Assembly: GCF_017813395.1 (NCBI RefSeq)
Contig: NZ_JAGIZB010000024.1
Span: forward strand, 1-64,000
DNA from: Pararoseomonas baculiformis
GTDB lineage: Bacteria; Pseudomonadota; Alphaproteobacteria; Acetobacterales; Acetobacteraceae
Reading direction: 5' to 3'
Length of the DNA: 64,000 bases
Position 1 is the first letter of the stretch; each line of letters opens with the position of its first letter. Position numbers and translations under genes: made by a program. Below the pieces are notes generated by a model. That model made no database searches. It had not been told where the DNA came from and saw only the letters and a program-made list of their open reading frames with translations. Shown piece after piece: positions 51,897 to 60,890 of this stretch.

Positions 51897-53354
51897 TCAG
51901 CCCGGCTGCCGCTGCAGCAGCCGCCCCGCCGGCGTCTCGCTCGCGCCAGCCGCATGGGAATAGACGGACTGTCCGTTCACCCAGGTCTCCACGATCCCAT
52001 CCGCCACCTGACGCGGCTCCGCGAAGGTGGCGCGGTCCCGCACGGTCTCCGGGTCGAACATCACGAGATCCGCGAAGGCGCCTTCCCGCAGCACGCCGCG
52101 ATCGGGGATGCCGAATACCGCCGCCGTGCGGCCGGTCATCTTGTGGACCGCGGCCTCCAGGCTGAACAGCCCGAGCTCCCGGCTGTATTGCCCCAGCACG
52201 CGCGGAAAAGTGCCCCAGAGCCGAGGATGCGGCTGCTTCGCCAGCGGCCCGCCATCGCTGCCGATCATGGAGAGCGGATGCGCCATGATCCGGCGCACAT
52301 CCTCTTCCGCCATGTTGTGAAACACGCCCCCGCCGGGCATCAGCCGCTGCGCCGCCTCTTCCAGCGAGACACCCCACTCCTCCGCGATGTCGGATAGCAT
52401 CCGCCCCGCCATCTCCGGATGCGGGACGGAGGTGGTGATCTGCACGGGCACGTCCGGCCGCGGCTTGCGCGCGGCAAGCGAGGTGGAGGAGGCGGTATAG
52501 GGATAGACGTCGAAGGCCACCGGATACCGCTCCGCGTGGCGCGCGATCAGCGGCAGCGTCTCCACGGACCGGCCATGATTCTCGGGCTGCGCGCATTTGT
52601 GGTGGCTGATCACCACGGGCGCGCCCACCGCCTTCCCGATGCGCAGCGTCTCCTCGATGGAATCGATCACGCCCTCCGCCTCGTTCCGCATATGCGTGAC
52701 ATAGAGGCCGCCGATGCCGCGCAGCGCCTCCGCCACCGCGATCACCTCATCGGTCGGCGCATGCTTGCTGGGCGGGTAGAACAGGCCGGTGGAAAGCCCC
52801 GCCGCGCCTTCAGCAAGGGACTGGGCGAGCATGCTCCGCATCCGCTCCGCCTCCCCGTCCGTCGCCGGACGGTCCAGTTCCTTTCCCATAGCTCCGATGC
52901 GCAGCGACATATGGCCGACCAGCGCCAGCGTGTTCACCGAGGAAGGAGCGGCGCGGAACTGCTCGGCAAAGGCGGCGAAGCTGCCGAAGCGGTACCAGGA
53001 CGTGTCGCATACGCCATCCAGCGGCGCAGGCGGGCGCTCCGACATCGCCACGGGCGCGATGCTGATGCCGCAATTCCCCGTCACGACCGTCGTCACGCCC
53101 TGGCTCGTCTTGCAGAGCATGCAGGCCGGGCCGCAGAGCACGGTTTGGTCGTCATGCGTATGGGCATCGATGAAGCCGGGCGCCACCGCACGGCCGGCCG
53201 CCATCACCTCGCGGTCCCCGCTGGCCGCGGAGAGATCGCCCATCGCCACGATCCGGTCACCGGTCACGCCGATATCGCCGCGGCGGCGCGGGGCGCCGGT
53301 TCCGTCGATCAGCGTGGCGTCACGGATGATCAGGTCGCAGCGTAGGGTCATCAT
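51897..53354 (-). CDS. N-acyl-D-amino-acid deacylase family amidohydrolase
   Basis: About 485 residues from tandem ATGs at 53354/53351 with GGGAGAGG just upstream. Metal-binding HTH in GFIDAHTHDD, VTGNCGIS, HMRNEAEGVIDSIEETLRIGKAVGAPVVISHHKC and SMIGSDGGPL are the D-aminoacylase/N-acyl-D-glutamate deacylase landmarks. The enzyme would release D-amino acids from N-acyl forms in the cytoplasm. A peptide-type ABC binding protein starts divergently 130 bases away, suggesting uptake and use of peptide-like or D-amino acid compounds. The frame extends upstream without family character. Confidence 0.88.
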   Translation of the reverse strand: MMTLRCDLIIRDATLIDGTGAPRRRGDIGVTGDRIVAMGDLSAASGDREVMAAGRAVAPGFIDAHTHDDQTVLCGPACMLCKTSQGVTTVVTGNCGISIAPVAMSERPPAPLDGVCDTSWYRFGSFAAFAEQFRAAPSSVNTLALVGHMSLRIGAMGKELDRPATDGEAERMRSMLAQSLAEGAAGLSTGLFYPPSKHAPTDEVIAVAEALRGIGGLYVTHMRNEAEGVIDSIEETLRIGKAVGAPVVISHHKCAQPENHGRSVETLPLIARHAERYPVAFDVYPYTASSTSLAARKPRPDVPVQITTSVPHPEMAGRMLSDIAEEWGVSLEEAAQRLMPGGGVFHNMAEEDVRRIMAHPLSMIGSDGGPLAKQPHPRLWGTFPRVLGQYSRELGLFSLEAAVHKMTGRTAAVFGIPDRGVLREGAFADLVMFDPETVRDRATFAEPRQVADGIVETWVNGQSVYSHAAGASETPAGRLLQRQPG

Positions 53355-53484
53355 CGCCTCTCCCGGACGGACGCGCCGAGCATGCGCTGGCCGTCCCGGG
53401 GCGCCAAGGCCGTTTCGCAGCGGAATCGTTGACAGGGCGCGCCACACCGCCCGACCTTGCCTTCGCCGGGAAGGAGCATCGCCG

Positions 53485-55059
53485 ATGCCGACACGCCGCC
53501 AGCTTCTCGCCTCGGGCGCGGCCCTCGCCACGCCCCGCCTCACCATGGCGCAGGGCGCCCGCCTGCTGCGCTTCGTGCCCCAGGCCGATCTCGCCGTCAC
53601 CGATCCGGTCGTCACCACCGCGACCGTCACGCTGACCCATGGCTTCATGGTCTATGACACGCTCTACGGGCTGGATGGCGACTACAATGTCCAGCCGCAG
53701 ATGGTGGAAGGCCACGCCACCGAGGCGGATGGGCGCGACTGGACCCTCACCTTGCGCGAAGGCCTGCGCTTCCATGACGGCGAGCCCGTGCGCGGGCGCG
53801 ACGCGGTGGCGAGCCTGCGCCGCTGGGCCGCGCGGGATGCCTTCGGCGGCGAGCTGATGGCCGCCACCGACGAACTCTCCGCCCCGACGGACCGCACGAT
53901 ACGCTTCCGCCTGAAGCAGCCCTTCCCGCTCCTTCCACGCGCATTGGGCAAGGTGACGGCGGCCATGCCCGCCATCATGCCCGAGCGCCTCGCCATGCTC
54001 GATCCGGCCCGCCCCGTGCCGGAGGTGATCGGCAGCGGGCCCTTCCGCTTCCTCGCCAATGAGCGCGTGTCCGGCGCCCGCGTCGCCTATGCGCGCTTCG
54101 ATGGATACGTGCCGCGCCAGGGCGGCACGGCCAGCCGCACCGCCGGGCCGAAGATCGCCCATTTCGAGAGGGTGGAGTGGCATATCCTCCCCGATGCCGC
54201 GACGGCCGTGGCCGCCCTCCAGCAGGGCGAGGTGGACTGGGTGGAATACCCGCCCAACGACCTGATCCCGCTGATGCGGCGGAACCGGAACATCACTGTT
54301 CAGGTCACCGATGACAGCAGCATCAGCATCCTGCGCTTCAACCACCTGCAGCCACCCTTCAACAACCCGGCCATCCGCCGCGCCGTGCTCGGCGCTCTGG
54401 ACCAGTCCGCCTACATGACCGCCGCCTTCGGCGAGGACCGCACGCTCTGGCGAGAGGGCGTGGGCGTCTTCCTCTCCGGCTCGCCCATGGCCAGCGAGGC
54501 CGGGCTCGATGCGCTGCGGGGCCCACGCGACATGGACAAGGTGCGGCGCGACCTGGCCGCCGCCGGCTACAAGGGCGAGAAGGTTCTCATCCTCCAGCCC
54601 AATGACTTCCCCATCCTCAAGGCGATGAGCGAAGTGGCGCTGGACATGTTCACCCGCGCCGGAATGAACGCCGAGGCCTATGCAGCCGATTGGGGCAGCG
54701 TCGTCCAGCGCCGGAACTCGCGCGAGCCGGTGGAGAAGGGCGGATGGAGCGTTTTCATCTCCGGCCTCAGCGCGGCGGGGCTGCTGGACCCGGTGGCGCA
54801 TCTTGGCCTGCGGGCGAATGGCGCCCGCGCCTGGTTCGGCTGGCCGGACAGCCCAGCCCTGGAAGCGCTGCGCCGCGAATGGATGGCCGCGCCCGACACG
54901 GCGGCCCAGAAGGCGGTGGCGGACCGCATCCAGGCCCAGTTCTGGCAGGACCTGCCCTATCTCCCCCTGGGGCAGTATTTCCGCGTCACAGCCTACGCCT
55001 CCAACCTGCGGGACCTGCAATCCGGCCTGCCGACCTTCACCGGCATCCGGCGGATCTAG
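53485..55059 (+). CDS. Oligopeptide-type ABC transporter substrate-binding protein
   Basis: 524 residues, SBP family 5. ATG 53485 has GGAAGGAG upstream; MPTRRQLLASGAALATPRLTMAQG is a twin-arginine-like export signal. Typical features: VYDTLYGLDGDYNVQPQMVEGH, WTLTLREGLRFHDGEPVRGRDAVASLRRW, VIGSGPFRF, LRFNHLQPPFNNPAIRRAVLGALDQ. No permease or ATPase genes are adjacent, so it is an orphan receptor here or works with a transporter elsewhere. It is divergent from the D-aminoacylase-type gene. Confidence 0.9.
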   Translation: MPTRRQLLASGAALATPRLTMAQGARLLRFVPQADLAVTDPVVTTATVTLTHGFMVYDTLYGLDGDYNVQPQMVEGHATEADGRDWTLTLREGLRFHDGEPVRGRDAVASLRRWAARDAFGGELMAATDELSAPTDRTIRFRLKQPFPLLPRALGKVTAAMPAIMPERLAMLDPARPVPEVIGSGPFRFLANERVSGARVAYARFDGYVPRQGGTASRTAGPKIAHFERVEWHILPDAATAVAALQQGEVDWVEYPPNDLIPLMRRNRNITVQVTDDSSISILRFNHLQPPFNNPAIRRAVLGALDQSAYMTAAFGEDRTLWREGVGVFLSGSPMASEAGLDALRGPRDMDKVRRDLAAAGYKGEKVLILQPNDFPILKAMSEVALDMFTRAGMNAEAYAADWGSVVQRRNSREPVEKGGWSVFISGLSAAGLLDPVAHLGLRANGARAWFGWPDSPALEALRREWMAAPDTAAQKAVADRIQAQFWQDLPYLPLGQYFRVTAYASNLRDLQSGLPTFTGIRRI

Positions 55060-55146
55060 CGTGGATTGACGTGAAATCCACTTTCGCACGCCTCTTGATC
55101 GGTCTACCTCCGGTACCACATCGCAGCCGCGACCGGAGGGCCCGCC

Positions 55147-56148
55147 TTGTCCAAGATCCACATCATCCACGAGAACCCGGAATGGCTGCCGCCCCTGGCG
55201 CGGGCCCTTGACCAGCGTGGCCTGCCCTGGGCCGAGTGGAACCTCTCCTCCGGCACCTTCGACCTCTCGGCGCCCCCGCCGGAGGGCGTGTTCTACAACC
55301 GCATGTCCGCCTCGTCGCACACGCGTGGGCACCGCTACTCGGCGGAGCTGACCGCCGCCGTGCTCGCCTGGCTGGAGCGCTACGGCCGCCGCGTCGTGAA
55401 CGGCCCGCGGGCGCTTGACCTTGAGATCAGCAAGGCTCGCCAGTACGCGGCACTGGAAACGGCCGGCATCACCGTGCCGGGCACGGTCGTGGTCCGGGGC
55501 GAGGCCGGCGACGTGGTGCAGGCCGCCCGCCGGCGCTACGGCAATGCTCCGCTGATCCTGAAGCCGAATCGCGGCGGCAAGGGCCTGGGCGTCCGCCTCT
55601 TCTCCGATCCCGACGCGCTGGCAGCCTTCCTCGCCGAGGTGCCGGAGGACGAGCTTCCCGCCGATGGTCTCTGGTTGCTGCAGGACTATATCCGCGCCGC
55701 CCAGCCCTTCATCACCCGCGCCGAGTTCGTCGGCGGCCGCTTCCTCTATGCGGTGGAGGTGGACACCTCCTCGGGCTTCGAGCTCTGCCCCGCCGATGTC
55801 TGCGAAGTGCCCGCCCCCTCCGCCGCCGTGGGCGACGCCTTCTGCCCCGTGGGTGAAACCCCGGCCGCCGCGAAGCCCCGCTTCCGCGTGCTGCCCGAGG
55901 GGATCGATGCCGCCCAGCGCCAGAAGCTGGAAGCGTTCCTGGCCGCCAATGGCATCGAGGTCGCTGGCATCGAGTTCATCCGCACGCCGGAAGGCAAGGT
56001 CTTCACCTACGACGTGAACACCAACACCAATTACAACCCGGACGCCGAGGCGGCCGCCGGGCTGGCGGGCACGGACCGCTCCGGCCCTGGCGCCATTGCC
56101 AGCTTCCTCGGCGGCGAACTCGCCCGGACGCGGCTGGTGGCGGCCTGA
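55147..56148 (+). CDS. ATP-grasp fold ligase (RimK-like) of unknown substrate
   Basis: 333 residues starting with TTG (GGAGGG lies just upstream). N-terminal pre-ATP-grasp part (IHIIHENPEWLPPLARALDQRGLPW), then ILKPNRGGKGLGVRLF and LLQDYIRAAQPFITRAEFVGGRFLYAVEV of the ATP-grasp, and the metal site IEFIRTPEGKVFTYDVNTNTNYNP. Such enzymes couple ATP to carboxylate-amine ligation, for example peptide or glutamate tailing. The substrate is not inferable. It follows an oligopeptide-binding protein gene by 87 bases, and the pair may be co-regulated. Convergent with the hydrolase downstream. Confidence 0.82.
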   Translation: MSKIHIIHENPEWLPPLARALDQRGLPWAEWNLSSGTFDLSAPPPEGVFYNRMSASSHTRGHRYSAELTAAVLAWLERYGRRVVNGPRALDLEISKARQYAALETAGITVPGTVVVRGEAGDVVQAARRRYGNAPLILKPNRGGKGLGVRLFSDPDALAAFLAEVPEDELPADGLWLLQDYIRAAQPFITRAEFVGGRFLYAVEVDTSSGFELCPADVCEVPAPSAAVGDAFCPVGETPAAAKPRFRVLPEGIDAAQRQKLEAFLAANGIEVAGIEFIRTPEGKVFTYDVNTNTNYNPDAEAAAGLAGTDRSGPGAIASFLGGELARTRLVAA

Positions 56149-56154
56149 CGGGCC

Positions 56155-56178
56155 GGGCCGCGCCGCCCGGCGCGGCCC
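56155..56178. terminator. GC-rich 10-bp hairpin between convergent genes
   Basis: GGGCCGCGCC and GGCGCGGCCC with a GCCC loop lie between the stops at 56148 and 56182. No T-run; probable bidirectional terminator. Confidence 0.5.
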
Positions 56179-56181
56179 CTC

Positions 56182-57084
56182 TCAGGATCGGCCGCCGATG
56201 ATGAAGGTGGCCGCCTCGGCCAGTGCCTGCCGCGCCTCTGGGATCGGCAGGCACACCCACACATGGAACATGTCTTCATATTCGCGGAAGCGCAGATCGG
56301 CCGCTTCCGCTGCGGCCTTGTCACGCAACCTGTGCGCATCGGCGTTCAGCATGTCCCGCGTGCCCGTGAACAGGATCATCGGCGGCAGCCCCTCGAGCGA
56401 GCCATAGAGAGGGCTCACGCGCGGATCGTCCAACGGCAGGTCCCGCGCATACCACCGGCCCGCCATCTGTGCGGCCGGAGGCGCGAGCATCGGATCCCGG
56501 GCCGCCAGCGCCATCAGGCGCGGATCGTCGCTGGCAACATCCAGCCAGGGCGAGAACATCACCAGCCCCGCCGGAAGGCGTTCCCCGGCATCCCGGATCA
56601 ACTGCGCCAGGGCCAGCGTCATGCCGCCCCCGGCGGAGTCGCCCGCGACGATCAGGTTCTCCGCCCCGTGCCGCGCCGCCAGTGCAGCATGCAGCGGCTG
56701 CACCATGCCGAGCGCATCCTTCCAGCAATGGCGTGGCGCCAGCGGATAAAGCGGTATGGTCACCGTGGCGCCGGTGCGCCGCACCAGTTCCTCCACCGCG
56801 CGCCAATGCACGTCCAGCAGGTCGAACACATAGGCGCCGCCATGCAGGTACAGGATGTGGTGGCGGCTTGCGCCATCGCGGGGGGCGACAGTGAACACGC
56901 CGTAGCCGCCAAAGCTCTCCCGCGTGATGAGCAGGCGCTTCTCCCGCGCCTTGCCCGGCGGGGCAGGGCCGCGCGCCTGGATCATCCGGACCCGATCAGG
57001 GAACTTGGCGGTGTCCCGCGCCTTGTCCTTCATGCCGGTCGCGCGGATCAGCGCCATCATCAGCCAGGCACGCAGACTGGGCAC
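56182..57084 (-). CDS. Alpha/beta hydrolase of the hormone-sensitive lipase family
   Basis: 300 residues from GTG 57084, with AAGGAG seven bases upstream; the frame continues to 57273 but overlaps cysK there. The oxyanion-hole HGGAYVF and nucleophile elbow GDSAGGG are characteristic of HSL/type IV esterases; catalytic Asp and His are expected in FTGTRDMLNADAH and DMFHVWVC. Cytoplasmic, hydrolysing a short-chain ester or lipid. It lies 23 bases downstream of cysK on the same strand, probably in one transcript. Confidence 0.88.
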   Translation of the reverse strand: MPSLRAWLMMALIRATGMKDKARDTAKFPDRVRMIQARGPAPPGKAREKRLLITRESFGGYGVFTVAPRDGASRHHILYLHGGAYVFDLLDVHWRAVEELVRRTGATVTIPLYPLAPRHCWKDALGMVQPLHAALAARHGAENLIVAGDSAGGGMTLALAQLIRDAGERLPAGLVMFSPWLDVASDDPRLMALAARDPMLAPPAAQMAGRWYARDLPLDDPRVSPLYGSLEGLPPMILFTGTRDMLNADAHRLRDKAAAEAADLRFREYEDMFHVWVCLPIPEARQALAEAATFIIGGRS

Positions 57085-57107
57085 GCCTTCACTCCTTCTT
57101 CGGGCCG

Positions 57108-58082
57108 TCAGAGCCCGGCGAAGAGCTCCGTCGAGAGGTAACGCTCGGCGAAGCTGGCAGCGATGCCGACCACAAGCTTCCCCTGCATCGCCGGATCGCG
57201 CGCCACCTGCAGCGCGGCGTGAAGCACGGCGCCTGAGGAAATCCCGATCGGGATTCCCTCCTCCCGCGCACATCGCCGTGCGGCGGCCAGCGCCTCGCGT
57301 TCCGAGACGCGGATAACGGCGTCCATCCGCTCCAGTTCCAGCACCTTCGGGCGGAATCCCGCGCCGATGCCCTGGATGTCGTGCGGCCCGGCCTCGTCCC
57401 CCGAGAGAACCGCGGATTCGGCCGGTTCCACCGCGACGACGCGCATCCCGGGCCGGCGCGGCTTCAGCGCCCTGGCAATGCCGGTCAGCGTGCCGCCCGT
57501 GCCCACGCCGCCCACCACCGCGTCCACCTCGCCACCTGTGTCGGCCCAGATCTCCTCCGCCGTGGTCCGCTCATGGACCAGGGGATTGGCGGGGTTGTCG
57601 AACTGCCGCGGCATCCAGGCGCCAGGGGTGGAGGCGATGATCGCCTCGGCCTTCTCGATGGCGCCTGCCATGCCACGCCTGGCCGGGGTGAGCACCAGCT
57701 CCGCCCCCAGCAGCGCCATCATCTTGCGCCGCTCCTCGCTGGCACCATCGGGCATCACCACGATCAGCCGGTAGCCCTTGGCGGCGGCCACGAAGGCCAG
57801 GGCGATGCCGGTATTGCCGGAGGTCGGCTCCACCAGGGTGGATTCGCCCGGCCGGATTATCCCGGCCCGTTCGGCCTCCTCTACCATGGCCAGGCCGATC
57901 CGGTCCTTCACCGAGGCAAGCGGGTTGTAGAATTCCAGCTTCAGCGCCAGCCGCGCTGCCAGCCCCTCGGCGGCTTCCAGCCGGGGGAGGCGCACCAGCG
58001 GCGTGGCACCCACCGCTTCCAGCACGCTGCCATAGAGGCGGCCACGAGGAGGGTTAGCGGGAACATCAGGGCGGGAGGGCAT
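57108..58082 (-). CDS. cysK: Cysteine synthase (O-acetylserine sulfhydrylase)
   Basis: 324 residues. Fold-type II PLP enzyme: Schiff-base Lys in YNPLASVKDRIG, the substrate loop EPTSGNTGIALAFVAAAKGY, the phosphate-binding GGVGTGGTLTGIAR and the C-terminal GISSGAVLHAA are all present. It joins sulfide to O-acetylserine to give cysteine. A 20-residue N-terminal extension precedes SVLEAVGATPLVRL. Located upstream of the HSL-type esterase gene on the same strand. Confidence 0.92.
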   Translation of the reverse strand: MPSRPDVPANPPRGRLYGSVLEAVGATPLVRLPRLEAAEGLAARLALKLEFYNPLASVKDRIGLAMVEEAERAGIIRPGESTLVEPTSGNTGIALAFVAAAKGYRLIVVMPDGASEERRKMMALLGAELVLTPARRGMAGAIEKAEAIIASTPGAWMPRQFDNPANPLVHERTTAEEIWADTGGEVDAVVGGVGTGGTLTGIARALKPRRPGMRVVAVEPAESAVLSGDEAGPHDIQGIGAGFRPKVLELERMDAVIRVSEREALAAARRCAREEGIPIGISSGAVLHAALQVARDPAMQGKLVVGIAASFAERYLSTELFAGL

Positions 58083-58347
58083 GGCCGCCGCTTATCCCGC
58101 GCGTCGGGGATGGCGTCCATCGTAAAACCACGGCCGGCGATGGCTTCATCCCAGGAATAACCCACAATTCGATCAGTTCATTTCATTGACCCACACTGCC
58201 CCAACGTTGATTCTAGGGGCATGTCAACCCGCCTCGCCAGGAGGTTCCAGATGGCCCGGGAAATCAGGAATGCGGAGCGCTGTCGGCGCTGATCGCCACG
58301 CCCTCCTCCCCTTCCCTCACCTCGTCCAGGCCCTGAGCGGCCAGGAG

Positions 58348-58476
58348 ATGGATGCCATGACCCGCACTGCCACCATGCTGCGCACCCTGTTCGCGCGCCT
58401 TTTTCCCCGCACCCCGGCGCCGCCGCGCCAATCCGATATCGAGCGCGCCCTGCTGCGCGCCCTTGGGGGGCTGTGA
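58348..58476 (+). CDS. Tiny basic ORF (first of three coupled ORFs)
   Basis: 42 codons from ATG 58348, or 39 from ATG 58357 which has GGAG nine bases upstream. The product MTRTATMLRTLFARLFPRTPAPPRQSDIERALLRALGGL is an amphipathic basic helix, a Pro-rich turn and a second short helix. Its stop overlaps the next ORF's GTG as GTGA. No family is recognised; the coupling suggests it is translated. Confidence 0.45.
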   Translation: MDAMTRTATMLRTLFARLFPRTPAPPRQSDIERALLRALGGL

Positions 58477-58673
58477 CCATGCTTTCCTCCCGCCCCATCA
58501 GCGTCGAGGGCCGCTTCGTCGGCGTCGCCGTGGCGCGTGAGCTGGACTGGGTCTTCCTCGCCACCGATCCGGTGCTGGAAGACCTGCAGGGCGCCGCCTT
58601 CCCCGATCCCGCCGAGGCCACCCGCGTCGCAAGGCTGGTGCTGTTGCGCGGCCAGGGCCGGATGGTGGCGTGA
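58473..58673 (+). CDS. Small ORF (second of three coupled ORFs)
   Basis: 66 codons starting with GTG 58473 (or ATG 58479). The product MLSSRPISVEGRFVGVAVARELDWVFLATDPVLEDLQGAAFPDPAEATRVARLVLLRGQGRMVA looks like a real globular small protein with regular strand/helix alternation. Function unknown. Both ends overlap neighbouring tiny ORFs by four bases. Confidence 0.55.
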   Translation: MTMLSSRPISVEGRFVGVAVARELDWVFLATDPVLEDLQGAAFPDPAEATRVARLVLLRGQGRMVA

Positions 58674-58756
58674 TCGCCCGCTGGATCCACCTGCCGCTGC
58701 GCGCCGCCCTTCTCCTCGGCGGCGCGCTGCTCATCGCCAAATGGGTGGCGGGCTGA
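58670..58756 (+). CDS. 28-residue membrane peptide ORF (third of three coupled ORFs)
   Basis: GTG 58670 overlaps the previous TGA. The predicted peptide MIARWIHLPLRAALLLGGALLIAKWVAG is a single hydrophobic helix with a positively charged N-terminus, i.e. a one-pass membrane micropeptide. It ends 9 bases before the stop of the convergent PPOX-fold gene. Confidence 0.4.
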   Translation: MIARWIHLPLRAALLLGGALLIAKWVAG

Positions 58757-58765
58757 AAAGCCCGC

Positions 58766-59383
58766 CTACCACATCGTCTCCTTTGCCCGCTCCGCCCAGC
58801 CGGAATCATAAGGCTCTCCGCCCACCTTGCCCTCGCTGAGCGCGGCCAGGATGCGGCCCGCCGTCGGCAGGCGTCCCGGCTCGACGCGAGCATCCGATTC
58901 CCATAGCCGCGCCCGGATCACCGCGCGGGCGCACTGGAAATAGACGGTCTCGACCGTGACCACGATCACGCTGCGCGGGGCCTTTCCCTCCACCATGAAG
59001 CTCTCCAGCAGCGCGGGATCCACCGAGACCTGCGCCCGCCCGTTCACGCGCAGTGCATTCCCATGGCCGGGGATGAGGAACATCAGCGCCACGCGCGGGT
59101 CACGCACGATGTTGCGCAGCGAATCCACCCGGTTGTTCCCGCGCCGGTCCGGCATCAGCAGCGTGCGCTCATCCGCCACCCGCACCAGTTCGCCCAGCCG
59201 GTCGCCGCGGGGCGAGCAGTCCAGCCCCTCCGGCCCGCAAGTGGCCAGTGCCGCGAAGGGCGAGGCATCGATCATCGCCCGGTATTCCGGCGTGATCACC
59301 GGCACCTCCTTCACCGTGGAGGCGTCGTTCGGCACGCCATAGAGGGCCTCAAGGGCTTCGATGCTGTCGATGATCGGGGACAT
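58766..59383 (-). CDS. Pyridoxamine-phosphate-oxidase-fold flavoprotein (MSMEG_1061-like)
   Basis: 205 residues from ATG 59383; the longer frame adds an Arg-rich, non-homologous N-terminus. The split-barrel pattern [72 protein letters not shown] and [13 protein letters not shown] is that of FMN-binding PPOX-like proteins of the MSMEG_1061 group. Likely an FMN or F420-type oxidoreductase with unknown substrate. Divergent from the DapA-like gene. Confidence 0.85.
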   Translation of the reverse strand: MSPIIDSIEALEALYGVPNDASTVKEVPVITPEYRAMIDASPFAALATCGPEGLDCSPRGDRLGELVRVADERTLLMPDRRGNNRVDSLRNIVRDPRVALMFLIPGHGNALRVNGRAQVSVDPALLESFMVEGKAPRSVIVVTVETVYFQCARAVIRARLWESDARVEPGRLPTAGRILAALSEGKVGGEPYDSGWAERAKETMW

Positions 59384-59516
59384 GGGCGTTCCTTTGGGCC
59401 TGGCGGGCGGCCGGACGCTATACCGGCCCCGGCGCCCGGCGAAGCCGGACAGGTTGGCAGCCTGTCCACTCGCAAACCCGTTCCGCTGCGGCGCGCGGAA
59501 CCGTAACCTGCCCCGC

Positions 59517-60410
59517 ATGCAGGACCTCCACGGCGTCTTTCCCTATCTCGTCTCCCCCATAGCCCCGGATGGGAGCGTCATGGAGGAGGTTCTGGCCGGG
59601 CTGGTGGACCACCTTATCGCCTCGGGCGTGCACGGGCTGACCCCGCTCGGGAGCACGGGTGAATTCGCCTATCTCAACGCCGCCCAGCGCCGGCGCATCA
59701 TCCAGGTGGTGGTGGAGGCGGCCGCGGGGCGCGTGCCCGTGGTGGCCGGCATCGCCGCCACGACCACCGCCGAGGCTGTGCGCCAGGCGCGGGAAGCCTC
59801 CGAGCTCGGCGCGGACGGCATCCTCGCCATCCTCGAAGCCTATTTCCCCGTGCCGGAGGCGGGGGTGGTGGCCTATTTCAATGCGGTTGCCGATGCCACG
59901 GAGCTGCCGGTGGTGCTCTACACCAACCCCCAGTTTCAGCGCTCCGACCTCTCCCTCCCCGCGCTCGAGGCACTCTCCCGCCATCCCCGGATTGGCTATG
60001 TGAAGGACGCCTCCACCAATACCGGCCGCCTCCTCTCCATCATGGACCGCACGGAGGGTCGGATTCGCGTCTTCGCGGCTTCCGCCCACATCCCGGCGGC
60101 GGTGATGCTGATCGGCGGCGTGGGCTGGATGGCCGGCCCGGCCTGCGCCATCCCGCGCCAGAGCGTGCGGCTCTACGAACTCTGCCGCGCCGGGGACTGG
60201 ACGGGTGCCATGGCGCTGCAGCGGCGGCTCTGGCGGATCAACGAACTCTTCGCCCGGCATGCCCTGGCCGCCTGCATCAAGGGTGCGCTGGAGATCCAGG
60301 GCTTCCCCGTGGGCTCCCCACTACCCCCTCAGCCGCCTCTCTCGGCGGAGGGCCGGCGCGAGGTGGAAAATGCGCTCCGCGCGCTGGATATCCACGCGGA
60401 GAATGCGTAA
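59517..60410 (+). CDS. Dihydrodipicolinate synthase (DapA)-family lyase
   Basis: 297 residues, (beta/alpha)8 barrel. [14 protein letters not shown] holds the carboxylate-binding G-S-T, VLYTNP the catalytic Tyr and GYVKDAS the Schiff-base Lys. The family includes DapA, N-acetylneuraminate lyase and various 2-keto acid aldolases; without the dap context, a pyruvate-dependent aldolase or dehydratase in catabolism is as likely as lysine synthesis. The next gene, an Rrf2 regulator, begins 9 bases after the stop, probably in one operon. Confidence 0.85.
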   Translation: MQDLHGVFPYLVSPIAPDGSVMEEVLAGLVDHLIASGVHGLTPLGSTGEFAYLNAAQRRRIIQVVVEAAAGRVPVVAGIAATTTAEAVRQAREASELGADGILAILEAYFPVPEAGVVAYFNAVADATELPVVLYTNPQFQRSDLSLPALEALSRHPRIGYVKDASTNTGRLLSIMDRTEGRIRVFAASAHIPAAVMLIGGVGWMAGPACAIPRQSVRLYELCRAGDWTGAMALQRRLWRINELFARHALAACIKGALEIQGFPVGSPLPPQPPLSAEGRREVENALRALDIHAENA

Positions 60411-60419
60411 ATAATCGCC

Positions 60420-60890
60420 ATGCAACCCAGCCTCCGCCTGCTGCGCCAGGACCGCGCCCAGACTGCCATCTCCGTGCTGCTCGATGTCGCCTTCCATGCC
60501 GGGCGTGGCTCGGATGGCCCGGTCGCCGGCGGCGCCGAGGTGGCGGAGCGGCTCGGCGCAGCAAGGCGCGGGATCGAGCCGGTCTTCCAGGCCCTTTCCC
60601 GCGCCGGATTGCTGGAAGGCGTGCGTGGCCCGCGCGGCGGCTACCGCCTGGGCCGCCGCCCCCGCGACATCCGGCTTTCCGAGGTGATCGCGGCCGTGGC
60701 GGATGGCAGCGATGGCGGCAGCGACCTCATCGGCGCGCTGCAGAACGCCGTGGTTGTCCCGCTCTGGGCCGAACTGGATGCCGTGCTGCGCGAGAGGCTG
60801 GAGGGGCTGACGCTGGAGGACCTGCTCCGCCGCGCCCAGGCCGCCGGGCTGCAGCGCCCCGCCGCCGAGCCGCTGAACTTTGTGATCTAG
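60420..60890 (+). CDS. Rrf2-family transcriptional regulator without cluster Cys
   Basis: 156 residues. Winged helix (AQTAISVLLDVAFHAG, EVAERLGAARRGIEPVFQALSRAGLLEGVRGPRGGYRLGRRPRDIRLSEVIAAV) matches Rrf2. The three conserved Cys that hold a [2Fe-2S] cluster in IscR are absent, so sensing would be of another type (CymR-like) or through a partner. It follows the DapA-like lyase by 9 bases and could autoregulate that pair. Its TAG shares a CTAG with the stop of the convergent flavoprotein. Confidence 0.85.
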   Translation: MQPSLRLLRQDRAQTAISVLLDVAFHAGRGSDGPVAGGAEVAERLGAARRGIEPVFQALSRAGLLEGVRGPRGGYRLGRRPRDIRLSEVIAAVADGSDGGSDLIGALQNAVVVPLWAELDAVLRERLEGLTLEDLLRRAQAAGLQRPAAEPLNFVI

